Shown: positions 15,797 to 24,778, counted from the stretch's first letter. The stretch: 64,000 nucleotides of DNA from Streptomyces sp. NBC_01476 (GCF_036227265.1 NZ_CP109446.1:3295001-3359000); one strand, 5' to 3'. The notes: generated by a model not told the origin, from the sequence alone. Numbers and translations are program-made.

Positions 15797-17920
15797 GTGC
15801 CCTCGCACGCCCACACCGAGTCCCCTTCTTCCCCTTCGTCCGCTTCTTCCGCGTCCCCTTCCTCCGCCTCCCCTTCCCCGTACGATCCGCTGCGCCGCGA
15901 GCGCGACCATCTGGCCGCCGCGCGGGCCGCGCTGCGCGCCATGCGGCATGACGTGGAAGCGCTGGACATCACCGATGTCACCGGCAACTGGGTCAACGCG
16001 AAGATCCTGGCCGGCGAGATCGAGGTCAGGATCAAAGCGCTCGCCGACCTCGCCGACACCCCGCTCTTCTTCGGCCGCCTCGACTACCTGCACGCTCCGG
16101 GCGTGGAGCTGGCCGAGGGCGCCGAAGGGGAGAGCTTCTACATCGGGCGCCGCCATGTGCACGACGCGGACGGCGACCCGATGGTGATCGACTGGCGGGC
16201 GCCGGTCTCCCAGCCGTTCTACCGGGCGTCGCGCACCGAGCCGCTGGACGTGGCGCTGCGCCGCCGCTTCGGCTACACCGGCGGCGAACTGACCGCCTAC
16301 GAGGACGAGCACCTCTCCGACCCGGCGGAGTCGGACGCCACCACCAGCAAGCTGCTGCAGACCGAGATCGAGCGCCCGCGCGTCGGTCCGATGCGGGACA
16401 TCGTGGCGACCATCCAGCCGGAGCAGGACGAGATCGTCCGGGCCGGGATCACCGGCTCGGTCTGCGTCCAGGGCGCGCCGGGCACCGGTAAGACCGCGGT
16501 CGGCCTGCACCGGGTGGCGTATCTGCTGTACGCGCACCGGGAGCGGCTGGCCAGGACCGGCACGCTGGTGATCGGGCCGAACAAGTCCTTCCTGCGGTAC
16601 ATCGAGCAGGTGCTGCCCGCGCTGGGCGAGCTGCAGGTCAAGCAGGCGACGGTGGACGACCTGGTGGCCCATGTCGAGGTGCGCGGCACCGACGGGGCGA
16701 CCGCGGCGCGGATCAAGGGCGACGTGCGGATGGCGCAGGTGCTGCGCCGGGCGGTCCGGGCCGGCATCCGGATGCCCACCGAGCCGGTGATGGTGGTCCG
16801 CGGGTCGCGCCGCTGGCGGGTGCCGGCGTACGAACTGGAGGAGATCGTCCGGGAGCTGGCCGCCCGTGACATCCGGTACGGCGCCGCGCACGACGCGCTT
16901 CCGCAGCGGATCGCGCACGCGGTGCTGGTCCAGATGGAGCGGGCCGGGGAGGCGCCGGACGACCGGGTGCAGGACGCGGTGGCCCGCAACCCCGCGGTGA
17001 AGGCCGCGGTGAAGGCATGCTGGCCGCCGGTCGATCCGGCGAAGGTGGTGCTGCGGCTGCTCTCCGAGCCGGAGTTCCTGGCGTCGTGCGCGGACGGGCT
17101 GCTGACCGAGGAGGAGCAGCGGGCGGTGCGGTGGGAGAAGCCGGCCCGCGGGCTGAAGTCAGCGCGCTGGTCGGCGGCGGACGCGGTGCTGGTGGACGAG
17201 GCGTACGACCTGGTGCAGCGGACGTCGTCGCTGGGCCATGTGGTGCTGGACGAGGCGCAGGACCTCTCGCCGATGCAGTACCGGGCGGTGGGGCGGCGCT
17301 GTTCGACCGGTTCCGCGACGGTCCTCGGCGACCTCGCCCAGGGCACGACTCCGTGGGCCACCTCGTCCTGGGCCGAGGCGCTCGCCCACCTGGGCAAGCC
17401 GGAGGCACGCGTCGAGGAGCTGACGCGGGGGTTCCGTGTGCCGCGCGAGGTGATCGCGTACGCCTCCCGGCTGCTTCCCGCCATCGCCCCGGGGCTCGCC
17501 CCCGCGACCTCGGTACGGGAGTCGGCGGGCGCGCTCGCGGTACGTGCGGTGCCGGCGGGCGGGCTGGACGCGGCGGTGGTGGACGCGTGCCGCGCGTCAC
17601 TGGGGTTCGAGGGGTCGGTCGGGCTGATCGCGGCGGATACCCGGATCCCGGAGTTGGGGGCGGCGCTGGCCGCGGCGGGCCTCGACCATCTCTCTCCCGG
17701 TGAGGAGACGTCCGCGACCGCCCGTCTCACGCTGGTCCCGGCCTCCTTGGCGAAGGGGCTCGAATACGACTACGTGGTCCTGGACGAACCGGCTGCCGTC
17801 GTCGCCGCCGAACCCGACGAGCGCACCGGCCTCCGCCGCCTCTACGTTGCCCTGACCCGAGCGGTCTCCGGCCTCACCGTCCTCCACGCGACCCCTCTCC
17901 CCCAGGCCCTCGCGGCTTAG
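15797..17920 (+). CDS. HelD-type RNA polymerase recycling ATPase
   Basis: The 707-aa protein is a UvrD-like superfamily 1 ATPase of the HelD/HelR kind, which removes RNA polymerase from stalled or rifamycin-bound complexes. After a Ser/Pro-rich N-terminal tail, residues 35-110 form the helical arm expected to reach into RNA polymerase, then Walker A QGAPGTGKTAVGLHR near 233, motif II VVLDEAQDLSP near 484, and the C-terminal motifs KGLEYDYVVLDE (about 650) and RRLYVALTRA (about 680). GTG at 15797 has GGAGG 7 nt upstream. A long leader (about 170 nt) with a small hairpin at 15645-15661 precedes it. Streptomyces carry several HelD paralogs; whether this one gives rifamycin tolerance cannot be told. 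Confidence 0.9.
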   Translation: MPSHAHTESPSSPSSASSASPSSASPSPYDPLRRERDHLAAARAALRAMRHDVEALDITDVTGNWVNAKILAGEIEVRIKALADLADTPLFFGRLDYLHAPGVELAEGAEGESFYIGRRHVHDADGDPMVIDWRAPVSQPFYRASRTEPLDVALRRRFGYTGGELTAYEDEHLSDPAESDATTSKLLQTEIERPRVGPMRDIVATIQPEQDEIVRAGITGSVCVQGAPGTGKTAVGLHRVAYLLYAHRERLARTGTLVIGPNKSFLRYIEQVLPALGELQVKQATVDDLVAHVEVRGTDGATAARIKGDVRMAQVLRRAVRAGIRMPTEPVMVVRGSRRWRVPAYELEEIVRELAARDIRYGAAHDALPQRIAHAVLVQMERAGEAPDDRVQDAVARNPAVKAAVKACWPPVDPAKVVLRLLSEPEFLASCADGLLTEEEQRAVRWEKPARGLKSARWSAADAVLVDEAYDLVQRTSSLGHVVLDEAQDLSPMQYRAVGRRCSTGSATVLGDLAQGTTPWATSSWAEALAHLGKPEARVEELTRGFRVPREVIAYASRLLPAIAPGLAPATSVRESAGALAVRAVPAGGLDAAVVDACRASLGFEGSVGLIAADTRIPELGAALAAAGLDHLSPGEETSATARLTLVPASLAKGLEYDYVVLDEPAAVVAAEPDERTGLRRLYVALTRAVSGLTVLHATPLPQALAA

Positions 17921-17928
17921 CGGCGACG

Positions 17929-17946
17929 GCGCCCCCTCAGGGGCGC
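17929..17946 (+). terminator. Short GC hairpin after the HelD gene
   Basis: GCGCCCC and GGGGCGC flank the loop CTCA 9 nt after the stop. No T-run follows. The right arm resembles the end of the dispersed repeat family, so it may be a repeat remnant. Confidence 0.5.
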
Positions 17947-18075
17947 GGGGGGGGCACGTCTCCCACGCGGGCCCGGGAGTTCCTGCCCTGACGTGCGGTC
18001 GGGGACGGGGCCGGCGATGGCGCGGGAGGTGTCGGGCAGTCCGGCGGTGCGGTGCGGGCGCGCTGTCTCTCCTCG

Positions 18076-19038
18076 TCAGGGTGCTTCGTCGGCGAGGCGC
18101 CGGTGCTGAGCCTCGACGAGTTCGGGCAGCCGGATCGAGGCCAGAACAGAGGTGAGTTCGCCGCGCTGCGGCCACCCGATCACGACGGCGGCGGACAGGT
18201 CGCGCCACGCCCCGCCGACGTCCAGGTCCTCCATGGCGGTGCACTGCAGGCCCGCCAGGTCGAGGGGGATGACGGTGTGGCTGAGGTGCCAGATGCCGGC
18301 GTCGACCTCGCGCCGCAGGACCGCTGCCGGCACCTCCGGGAAGGTGTGCTGGACGTAGGTGTAGCCGCGATCGGGCGGGAAGGCCGCCTTGGTGAGCAGG
18401 GTGTGGTCGGGTGAGTCGTGGTCGATGGCCACGCGCATTCCGGGGCCTGCGGGTGCCTCGCCGGTGCGGGAGACCACGACGAGCCGGCGGGGCGCGTAGT
18501 ACGTCCCGGGCGGCAGCCGCAGGGTCGGCGCCCCGTCGAGGGACGGCACGTCAGCCCCGTCGAGGGCTCCTGCCGAGACGATGGCGAGGTCGTACGCGCC
18601 GATGGCGACGGCGTCCAGGCGGCGGGCGCCGCCGCGCCGGTGATGGACGGTGTGCGGCACGCCCAGCCGGGTGAGCTCCCCGGCGAGGGATTCGGTGAGG
18701 ACGTCGATCTCGGCGGGGCCGCTGGGCGGGAGCAGCAGTCGCAGCGGGGAGAGCCCGGCGATGTGCCAGGCGGGGCCGAGTCGCAGGGAGTCGATCGTGC
18801 GCCCGAGGTGACCGCGCGACGTCGTGGTGAGCGCCCCTTGCTCCGCGAGCACCTTGATCGCACGCTGGACCGTCCCGGCGCTGGCCCCCACCGCGCGCAG
18901 ATAGTGACTGTTGGTGGGCAGTGTGGCGCCGACGCCCGCCCCCAGTGCGTCCACGACGATCGCCTGGAGCGCCTGTTCCAGGGGGCGGCGAGCGGGCGCC
19001 GCCGCCGGTGGAGCCGGCGACCGGTCCTGTTCGAGCAA
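18076..19038 (-). CDS. GntR-type regulator with YhfZ-like C-terminal domain
   Basis: The 320-aa protein has an N-terminal winged helix (about residues 20-85: LPTNSHYLRAVGASAGTVQRAIKVLAEQGAL) followed by a two-lobed ligand domain like that of E. coli YhfZ, which resembles type II solute-binding proteins. It would sense a small metabolite. TTG at 19038 is taken as start because GGGAGGAG lies 4-6 nt upstream. It is transcribed divergently from a permease-flavoenzyme-kinase-dehydrogenase operon, and the palindromes at 19155-19189 next to that operon's promoter are its likely binding sites. Repression relieved by a pathway intermediate is the simplest model, but this is inference. Confidence 0.8.
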   Translation of the reverse strand: MLEQDRSPAPPAAAPARRPLEQALQAIVVDALGAGVGATLPTNSHYLRAVGASAGTVQRAIKVLAEQGALTTTSRGHLGRTIDSLRLGPAWHIAGLSPLRLLLPPSGPAEIDVLTESLAGELTRLGVPHTVHHRRGGARRLDAVAIGAYDLAIVSAGALDGADVPSLDGAPTLRLPPGTYYAPRRLVVVSRTGEAPAGPGMRVAIDHDSPDHTLLTKAAFPPDRGYTYVQHTFPEVPAAVLRREVDAGIWHLSHTVIPLDLAGLQCTAMEDLDVGGAWRDLSAAVVIGWPQRGELTSVLASIRLPELVEAQHRRLADEAP

Positions 19039-19124
19039 CGGACTCCTCCCGTCTTCCGGCCGGCGGGCCCGAGCCTGCCGGCACCCCGCTCCCGGCCTTC
19101 GGAAGATCAGGCTACACGCGGCGA

Positions 19125-19153
19125 TTGACAGTGCGTCCTACCCTCCGTACATT
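19125..19153 (+). promoter_or_regulatory. Consensus promoter of the permease-kinase operon
   Basis: TTGACA (19125-19130), a 17-nt spacer and TACATT (19148-19153) form the best vegetative promoter in the window. Transcription should start near 19160, inside the first operator. Confidence 0.85.
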
Positions 19154-19154
19154 C

Positions 19155-19189
19155 ACTCCAAAATCCGAGTACTCCAAATACGGAGTACT
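19155..19189. promoter_or_regulatory. Tandem palindromic operators for the YhfZ-like regulator
   Basis: AGTACTCC (19168-19175) and GGAGTACT (19182-19189) form a perfect 8-bp inverted repeat with spacer AAATAC. Seen another way, two 16-bp elements stand head to tail: ACTCCAAAATCCGAGT (19155-19170) and ACTCCAAATACGGAGT (19171-19186), each itself a palindrome. They begin 1 nt after the -10 box, so a bound protein would block initiation. Confidence 0.75.
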
Positions 19190-19218
19190 GTCAAGGAAGA
19201 CGCACATCAGGAGCCGCA

Positions 19219-20127
19219 ATGCATCTCACTCTGGAAGCGGTGGCCGCTGCCGCCGCCGGTGGACTGTTCGCCGCCGCGGTCGGGGCCTTGGCGGCATTCG
19301 TGCTGTGCGGGCTGGCGATCCTGGTGGGGGTGGGCGGCGCCCTCGGCGCAGGGAACCCCTGGTTCCTCACGCATGTCGCGCTCGGGGAGTGGTTCGGACC
19401 GCACGTCGCCTTCGCCGGTGCCGTAGCCGCTCTGGCCTACGCGGCGCGCAGGGGGAAGATCAGCTCCGGCCGTGACATCGTCACCGGTCTGGTCTCCCTC
19501 GCGGACCCGGTGACCCTCCTGGTGGGAGCCGTCTTCGGGGTATTCGGACTGGTCGTCCAGAGCGCCCTGAACGCCAGCCACTGGATGGTCACCTACACCA
19601 ACACCACGGCCATCACGGTGGTCGCCTCGGCGGTCGTGGCCCGCCTGCTGTTCGGCCGGACCGGTCTGTTCGGCAGTTCGCAGGCCGCCGGACTGCGCAA
19701 CCGCCTCCGCACGACACCGACTGCGGCCTGGCTGCCCTGGCAGGAGAAGCCGCTGATGGCCGGCCTGCTCGGGCTCGCGGTCGGCTTCCTCGCTTCGTGG
19801 TCGGCGGTCGAACTCGTACGCGCCGACCCCTCACTGGGCGTGGCAGCGGGGGTCCTCGCCTTCGGGGTCTCGGCGATGTCCCTGGTGTTCCTGGCCACGC
19901 CCGTTTCCGTGCCGGCCACCCACCACGTCACCTCCGTCGCCGCCGCGACGGGCCTGGCCTTCTCCTCGGTGTGGGTGGGCGCGGTCGCGGGCCTGGCCAC
20001 GGCCCTGATCGGCGAGGGCGTCTCACGGCTCTTCCTCATACACGCGGACACCCACATCGATCCGCCGGCGGTGGCGATCGCCGTCATGACACCCGTCTGT
20101 CTCACCCTGGCCACGGTTCTCACCTGA
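19219..20127 (+). CDS. Multi-spanning membrane protein, probable permease
   Basis: The 302-aa protein is highly hydrophobic with about eight or nine predicted membrane segments. Conserved-looking loops include LTHVALGEWFGPHVAF (near residue 53) and TPVSVPATHHVTSVAAATG (near 232). I do not recognise the family; related proteins are annotated as hypothetical permeases. ATG at 19219 has AGGAG 5 nt upstream. It is the first gene of the operon behind the 19125 promoter and is followed after 41 nt by the flavoenzyme gene, so uptake of the compound handled by the downstream enzymes is likely but not shown. Confidence 0.7.
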   Translation: MHLTLEAVAAAAAGGLFAAAVGALAAFVLCGLAILVGVGGALGAGNPWFLTHVALGEWFGPHVAFAGAVAALAYAARRGKISSGRDIVTGLVSLADPVTLLVGAVFGVFGLVVQSALNASHWMVTYTNTTAITVVASAVVARLLFGRTGLFGSSQAAGLRNRLRTTPTAAWLPWQEKPLMAGLLGLAVGFLASWSAVELVRADPSLGVAAGVLAFGVSAMSLVFLATPVSVPATHHVTSVAAATGLAFSSVWVGAVAGLATALIGEGVSRLFLIHADTHIDPPAVAIAVMTPVCLTLATVLT

Positions 20128-20168
20128 CCCGCCGGCCGGTCTACCACCTTCTCGTAACAAGGAGCATC

Positions 20169-21566
20169 GTGTCCGACATCTCGACCCTGCTGGAGCAGCT
20201 CGCCAAGGACCTGGGTCCCGCCGCGATCAGCACCGACCCGGCGACGCTCGCGGCGACCAGCCACGACTCCTGGCCGGTGGCCACCAAGTGGAATCTGCAG
20301 GGCAGGCACCCCTACACCGCGCAGGCGGTGGTCAAAGCGGCCACCGAACAGGACGTGGTGACCGTGCTGCTCGCCGCCGGCCGCGCCGGAGTGCCGGTGA
20401 CGACGCGTGCCCTGGGGTCGTCGGTGACCGGACAGCCGCTGCCGACCCGGGGCGGGATCGTCCTGGACGTCAGCGGCCTGGTCGGGCCGCACGTCATCGA
20501 CGAGACCGACATGACGGTGACCGTTCCGGCCGGCAACAACGGCGGCGAACTGGAAGACGCCCTCCAAGCGGCCGGATGGTCCACCCGCTTCTCCCCGCAG
20601 TCCCTCTACCGCTCCTCGGTCGGCGGATGGCTGGCGACCCTGGCGACCGGGCAGTTCTCCTCCCGCTACGGCGGAGTCGAGGACCTGGTCGTCGGCTACC
20701 GGGTGGTGCTGGCCACCGGCGAGGCCATCGACCTCACCGCGTCCCCCCGGGCCGCCATGGGCCCTGACCTGCGACAACTGTTCCTGGGTTCCGAGGGCAC
20801 CCTCGGCGTCGTCACCCGCGTGACGTTCAAGATCTTCCCCCTCCCCGAGAGCAGGCACCTGCAGACCTTCCGCCTCCCCGACGTGGCGGCAGGGCTCGCG
20901 GTCATGCGCGAACAGGCGGCACTGAACCTGCGGCCCTTCCTGCTGCGCCTGTACGACGCCGACGAAGCCCGTCACGTCCTGGTCGACGACACCGCCGACC
21001 ACCCCGTGCTGTTCGTCGGCACCGAGGGAGCACCGTCCGTGGCGGCTGCCGAGATGGACGTCCTGACCGGCCTCGCGGCCCGTCACGGCGCCACCGGGCT
21101 GGGCCCGGAGCCGGCCGCAGCCTGGATGGCACGGCGCTTCGACTTCTCCACGGTGGAAAAGCGCCTCGGCACCCCGGGCGGCTTCGCCGAAACCATCGAG
21201 GTCGCCCACACCTGGCGCCACATCCACGGCCTGTACGACGCGCTCAAGGCTGCCCTGGAACCGCTCGCGGACGAGGTCCTCGTCCACTTCTCCCACGTGT
21301 ATCCACAGGGCACCTCGATGTATCTCATCCTGCTCGGCCAGGCGCCCGACGACGCTGCCGCCACCGCCCGCCTGGAGAACATCTGGGCCACCGCCATGAC
21401 CGTCTGCCTCGACCACGGAGCCGAACTCTCCCACCACCACGGCGGAGGTCTCGCCCGCTCCCCGTACGCGCGCCGCTCCCTGGGGCAGGCGCACCTCGTC
21501 CTGCGCAAGCTCAAGCACGCCCTGGACCCCGACGCCCTGCTGAACCCCGGCAAGCTCGGCCTCTGA
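20169..21566 (+). CDS. FAD-binding oxidoreductase, alkyldihydroxyacetonephosphate synthase-like
   Basis: The 465-aa protein is a flavoprotein of the PCMH/VAO class, with FAD-binding domain residues about 35-215 (TRALGSSVTGQ, RGGIVLDVSGL, FLGSEGTLGVVTRV) and a C-terminal cap ending NPGKLGL. The segment HFSHVYPQGTSMYLIL (about 375) and the triple-His motif LSHHHGGG (about 421) are typical of alkylglycerone-phosphate synthase rather than glycolate or lactate oxidase. GTG at 20169 follows AAGGAG. It is flanked by a permease and by FGGY-kinase and GlpD-like genes, so it probably acts on a glycerol- or polyol-derived substrate. Ether-lipid synthesis is the family precedent; the actual reaction here is unknown. 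Confidence 0.82.
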   Translation: MSDISTLLEQLAKDLGPAAISTDPATLAATSHDSWPVATKWNLQGRHPYTAQAVVKAATEQDVVTVLLAAGRAGVPVTTRALGSSVTGQPLPTRGGIVLDVSGLVGPHVIDETDMTVTVPAGNNGGELEDALQAAGWSTRFSPQSLYRSSVGGWLATLATGQFSSRYGGVEDLVVGYRVVLATGEAIDLTASPRAAMGPDLRQLFLGSEGTLGVVTRVTFKIFPLPESRHLQTFRLPDVAAGLAVMREQAALNLRPFLLRLYDADEARHVLVDDTADHPVLFVGTEGAPSVAAAEMDVLTGLAARHGATGLGPEPAAAWMARRFDFSTVEKRLGTPGGFAETIEVAHTWRHIHGLYDALKAALEPLADEVLVHFSHVYPQGTSMYLILLGQAPDDAAATARLENIWATAMTVCLDHGAELSHHHGGGLARSPYARRSLGQAHLVLRKLKHALDPDALLNPGKLGL

Positions 21567-21626
21567 CCCGCCCTGTCTCCCGGCGCCGCCAAGACAGCGG
21601 CGCCCGCACCCAACCGGAGCTCAACG

Positions 21627-23126
21627 ATGAGTGACGTCTCCCGTCTGCTGGTCATCGACGAAGGCACCACAGGAACCCGCGCGCTGGTCTTCGACAGCAC
21701 CGGCGCGGTGCGCGGTCGCGCCTACAGCGAGTTCACCCAGCACCACCCCGCGGCCGACCGGGTGGAACACGATCCCGAGGAGATCTGGCAGCTCACCTCG
21801 GCCCGCATCGCCGACGCGCTGCGCGACAGCGACACCGCGCCCGCCGCGCTGGCCGGTCTCGGCATCACCAATCAGCGGGCCACCACCGTGCTGTGGGACC
21901 GCGGCACCGGCCGGGCGGTCGCCCCGGCCATCGTCTGGCAGGACCTGCGGACCGCCCCGATGGCGGACCGCCTCCGGCCCGAGTGGGGTACGGCGGTGCA
22001 GGCCCGCACGGGCTGGACCCTGGCGCCGGTCTACTCCTCGCTGTCACTGTGCTGGATGCTGGAGCACGACAAGGACCTGGCACGACGGGCGGAAGCCGGC
22101 GAACTCGCCTTCGGCACCATGGACTCCTGGCTCATCCACCGCCTCACCGGCGGCGCCGTCCACGCCATCAGCGCGTCCAACGCCGCCGTCACCGGCTCCT
22201 ACGACCTGCCGGCCGGCTCCTGGTACCACGACTGGCTTGGGGCACTGGGCCTGCCGATGAGCCTGTTCCCCCAGGTCGTGGACGACTCCGGGTTCATCGG
22301 CGTGACCGACCCCGCCACGGTCGGGGCCGAGGTACCGATCACCGCGGCGGTCGCCGACCAGTCCGCGGCGCTGTTCGGGCAGGGCTGCATCCACCCCGGC
22401 GACGCGAAGACCACCCACGGCACCGGCACCTTTCTCGACGTCAACACCGGCACCGAACCGGTGATCTCCCGGCACGGGCTCAGCAGCATCATCGCCTGGC
22501 GCCGCGACAACACCACCACCTACGGCCTGGAGGGATACGCCCCGGTCACCGGCTCCGCGGTGCAGTGGCTGCGCGACGGGGCCGGACTGCTCAGCCACGC
22601 GGCCGAGACCGAGGAACTCGCCCGCAGCGTGCGGGACAACAACGGCGTCTACTTCGTACCGGCCCTCACCGGACTCGGCGCACCCTCCTGGGACTCCAGC
22701 GCCCGCGGCCTGCTCATCGGCATCTCCCCGGGCACCACCCGCGGCCACCTCGCCCGCGCCGCGCTCGAAGGGATCGTCTACTCCATCAAGGACTTCATCG
22801 AGACCATGTCCGAGGAGTCCGGCCGCACCATCACCTCCCTGCGCGCCGACGGCGGCGCCTCCGCCAACGACTTCCTCCTCCAGTTCCAGGCGGACATGCT
22901 CGACGCCGTCATCCACCGGCCCGCGAACGTCGATGCGACCGCCTCGGGCGCCGCTTACCTGGCCGGCCTGGCGGTCGGCACCTGGGCCACCCCCGAGGAC
23001 TGCTTCCAGGCCAGTGGTGACGACGCCGTCTTCACACCGTCCCTCGACCACACGTCCCGGGACGCCAACTACCAGCAGTGGCAACGCGCCGTCGCCCGCG
23101 CGAAAGGATGGACCCAGCAGCCATGA
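21627..23126 (+). CDS. FGGY kinase, glycerol kinase-like with altered substrate site
   Basis: The 499-aa protein aligns along its whole length with GlpK: phosphate-1 motif DEGTTGTRALVFD (residue 11), AIVWQDLRT, VADQSAALFGQ with the catalytic Asp, THGTGTFLDVNTG and the C-terminal DGGASANDFLLQ. However, two of the residues that hold glycerol in E. coli GlpK differ: the Glu of QRETT is Ala (QRATT, residue 85) and the Tyr of DPYFSG is Val (APVYSS). The Arg and Asp remain. It is thus a polyol kinase whose substrate may be larger than or different from glycerol. Its last codons overlap the next gene's start. Confidence 0.85.
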   Translation: MSDVSRLLVIDEGTTGTRALVFDSTGAVRGRAYSEFTQHHPAADRVEHDPEEIWQLTSARIADALRDSDTAPAALAGLGITNQRATTVLWDRGTGRAVAPAIVWQDLRTAPMADRLRPEWGTAVQARTGWTLAPVYSSLSLCWMLEHDKDLARRAEAGELAFGTMDSWLIHRLTGGAVHAISASNAAVTGSYDLPAGSWYHDWLGALGLPMSLFPQVVDDSGFIGVTDPATVGAEVPITAAVADQSAALFGQGCIHPGDAKTTHGTGTFLDVNTGTEPVISRHGLSSIIAWRRDNTTTYGLEGYAPVTGSAVQWLRDGAGLLSHAAETEELARSVRDNNGVYFVPALTGLGAPSWDSSARGLLIGISPGTTRGHLARAALEGIVYSIKDFIETMSEESGRTITSLRADGGASANDFLLQFQADMLDAVIHRPANVDATASGAAYLAGLAVGTWATPEDCFQASGDDAVFTPSLDHTSRDANYQQWQRAVARAKGWTQQP

Positions 23127-24754
23127 AGCGCTTCTCACCGTCAGACCTGCCCGCCGAGGCGGACCTCCTCGTCATCGGCGGCGGCATCACCGGGGCGTCC
23201 GTCGCCCGGGACGCGGCGCTGCGCGGACTGTCCGTCGTCCTCGTCGAGCGCGACGACTTCGCCTCCGGCACCTCCAGCCGCTCGTCCAAACTCATCCACG
23301 GCGGCCTGCGCTACCTGCAGACCTACCAGTTCAGGATGGTCCACGAATCCGTCCGCGAGCGCGAGACCATGATGCGCGTCGCCCCCCACCTCGCCGACCT
23401 CCAGCCGTTCATGTACCTCCTCTACGACGGATATCCCGAGGGGAAGGCACTGCTCAACCTCGGTCTCACCTTCTACGACGCCTTCTCCCGCGCGCCCCTC
23501 AAGCGCCGGCACCGCATGATCGGCCGCGACGCCGTCCTCCGGCGCGAACCCCACCTCAACCCCACCGGGCTCAAGGGCGCCGGCCTCTACCAGGACGCCC
23601 TCACCGACGACGCCCGCCTCGTCATCGACGTTCTCCAGTCCGCCGCCCAGGCGGGGGCGCTGCTGGCCAACCACCGGGAAGTCACCGGCCTCATCCGCGA
23701 ACACGGCCGGATCACCGGCGCCGAGATCACCGACCGGCTCACCGACGAGCACATCACCGTACGGGCCAGGACCGTCGTCAACGCCGCGGGTCCATGGGTG
23801 GACCGCGTCCTGGGGCTGGAACAGGCGCCGCAGTACCCGACGCTGCGGCCCACCAAAGGCGTGCACATCGTGCTGCGCACCGAGGACTTCCCCCTGCACA
23901 CCGCCGTCTTCCTGCGTTCTCCCGCCGACTCCCGTGTCGTCTGGCCGACCCCGGCGGGCGACGGCCGGCACGTCTACGTCGGGACCACCGACACCGCCTA
24001 CCACGGCTCTCTCGACGATGTCGCCGCCGACGAGGAGGACTTCGCGTACCTCCTCCAGGCGGCGAACCACGCGCTGCCCGGGGCGCAGGTCGACGCCGGC
24101 CACATCGTCGCCTCCTGGGCGGGCCTGCGCCCGCTCATCGCCGCTGAGCCGGGCACACCGAACTCCGCCGCGTCCCGCGAACACACCCTCACCACCGGGC
24201 CGTACGGCATGATCACCGCCGCCGGCGGGAAACTCACCACAGCGCGTCTCATGGCGGCCCAGATCGTCGACATCGTGGCCGCCCAGCTCCGCGACCTCCA
24301 TGCGGTCCGCGGAGTGCCGCCCTCCACCACCGGCGCGACGGCGGTCTCCGGCGGAGGCGCGGGCGAGATCTTCCGCGCCCGGCAGGCCGTCGCCACCGCG
24401 CCCGTAGCGGCCGAGATCCGCCGGCGCTGGCTGCGCCGCTACGGCGGCAACGCCACCGCGCTCGCCCGGACGGCCGCCCGGAACCCGGCGGACGGCGTGC
24501 CCCTCGACGGCAGTGAGCTGACGCGGGCCGAGATCCGCCACGCCATTCACCACGACATGGCCATGACCGTGTCCGACGTCCTGATCCGCAGAACCGGGTC
24601 CTTCTTCTGGGCCCACGACGGAGACGCCGCCGCCATCGGCGACGTCAGCGACCTCCTGGACGACGCGTACGGATACCCGCCGCAGCAGCGCCGCACGCAA
24701 CAGGACGAGTACAGGCGCTGGGTCGCACGCAACCGCGGCACGCGCTCCAGCTGA
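23123..24754 (+). CDS. FAD-dependent glycerol-3-phosphate dehydrogenase-like protein
   Basis: The 543-aa protein is a GlpD-family flavoprotein: dinucleotide motif VIGGGITGASVARDAALRG near residue 17, the family signature SSRSSKLIHGGLRYLQ near 52, TKGVHIVL, VGTTDTAYHG near 290 and SWAGLRPLIA near 333, then the C-terminal GlpD helical domain (about 410-520). It would pass electrons from a polyol phosphate to quinone at the membrane. ATG at 23123 overlaps the kinase stop (ATGA); alternative in-frame starts upstream (23078, 23108) would lengthen the overlap. With the preceding kinase it forms a kinase-dehydrogenase pair as in glycerol catabolism, although the kinase's changed site leaves the substrate open. 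Confidence 0.87.
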   Translation: MKRFSPSDLPAEADLLVIGGGITGASVARDAALRGLSVVLVERDDFASGTSSRSSKLIHGGLRYLQTYQFRMVHESVRERETMMRVAPHLADLQPFMYLLYDGYPEGKALLNLGLTFYDAFSRAPLKRRHRMIGRDAVLRREPHLNPTGLKGAGLYQDALTDDARLVIDVLQSAAQAGALLANHREVTGLIREHGRITGAEITDRLTDEHITVRARTVVNAAGPWVDRVLGLEQAPQYPTLRPTKGVHIVLRTEDFPLHTAVFLRSPADSRVVWPTPAGDGRHVYVGTTDTAYHGSLDDVAADEEDFAYLLQAANHALPGAQVDAGHIVASWAGLRPLIAAEPGTPNSAASREHTLTTGPYGMITAAGGKLTTARLMAAQIVDIVAAQLRDLHAVRGVPPSTTGATAVSGGGAGEIFRARQAVATAPVAAEIRRRWLRRYGGNATALARTAARNPADGVPLDGSELTRAEIRHAIHHDMAMTVSDVLIRRTGSFFWAHDGDAAAIGDVSDLLDDAYGYPPQQRRTQQDEYRRWVARNRGTRSS

Positions 24755-24778
24755 GGCCGCCGGAGGCGGAGGCCGGGG

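Noticed and set aside
15440..15797. Rifamycin-associated element upstream of the HelD gene
   Set aside because: I looked for a 19-bp inverted repeat of that kind and saw none, so calling the gene helR with rifamycin induction is not supported.
21627..23126. Plain annotation of the kinase as glycerol kinase (glpK)
   Set aside because: Two glycerol-contact residues are replaced, so only 'FGGY kinase, glycerol-kinase-like' is supported.
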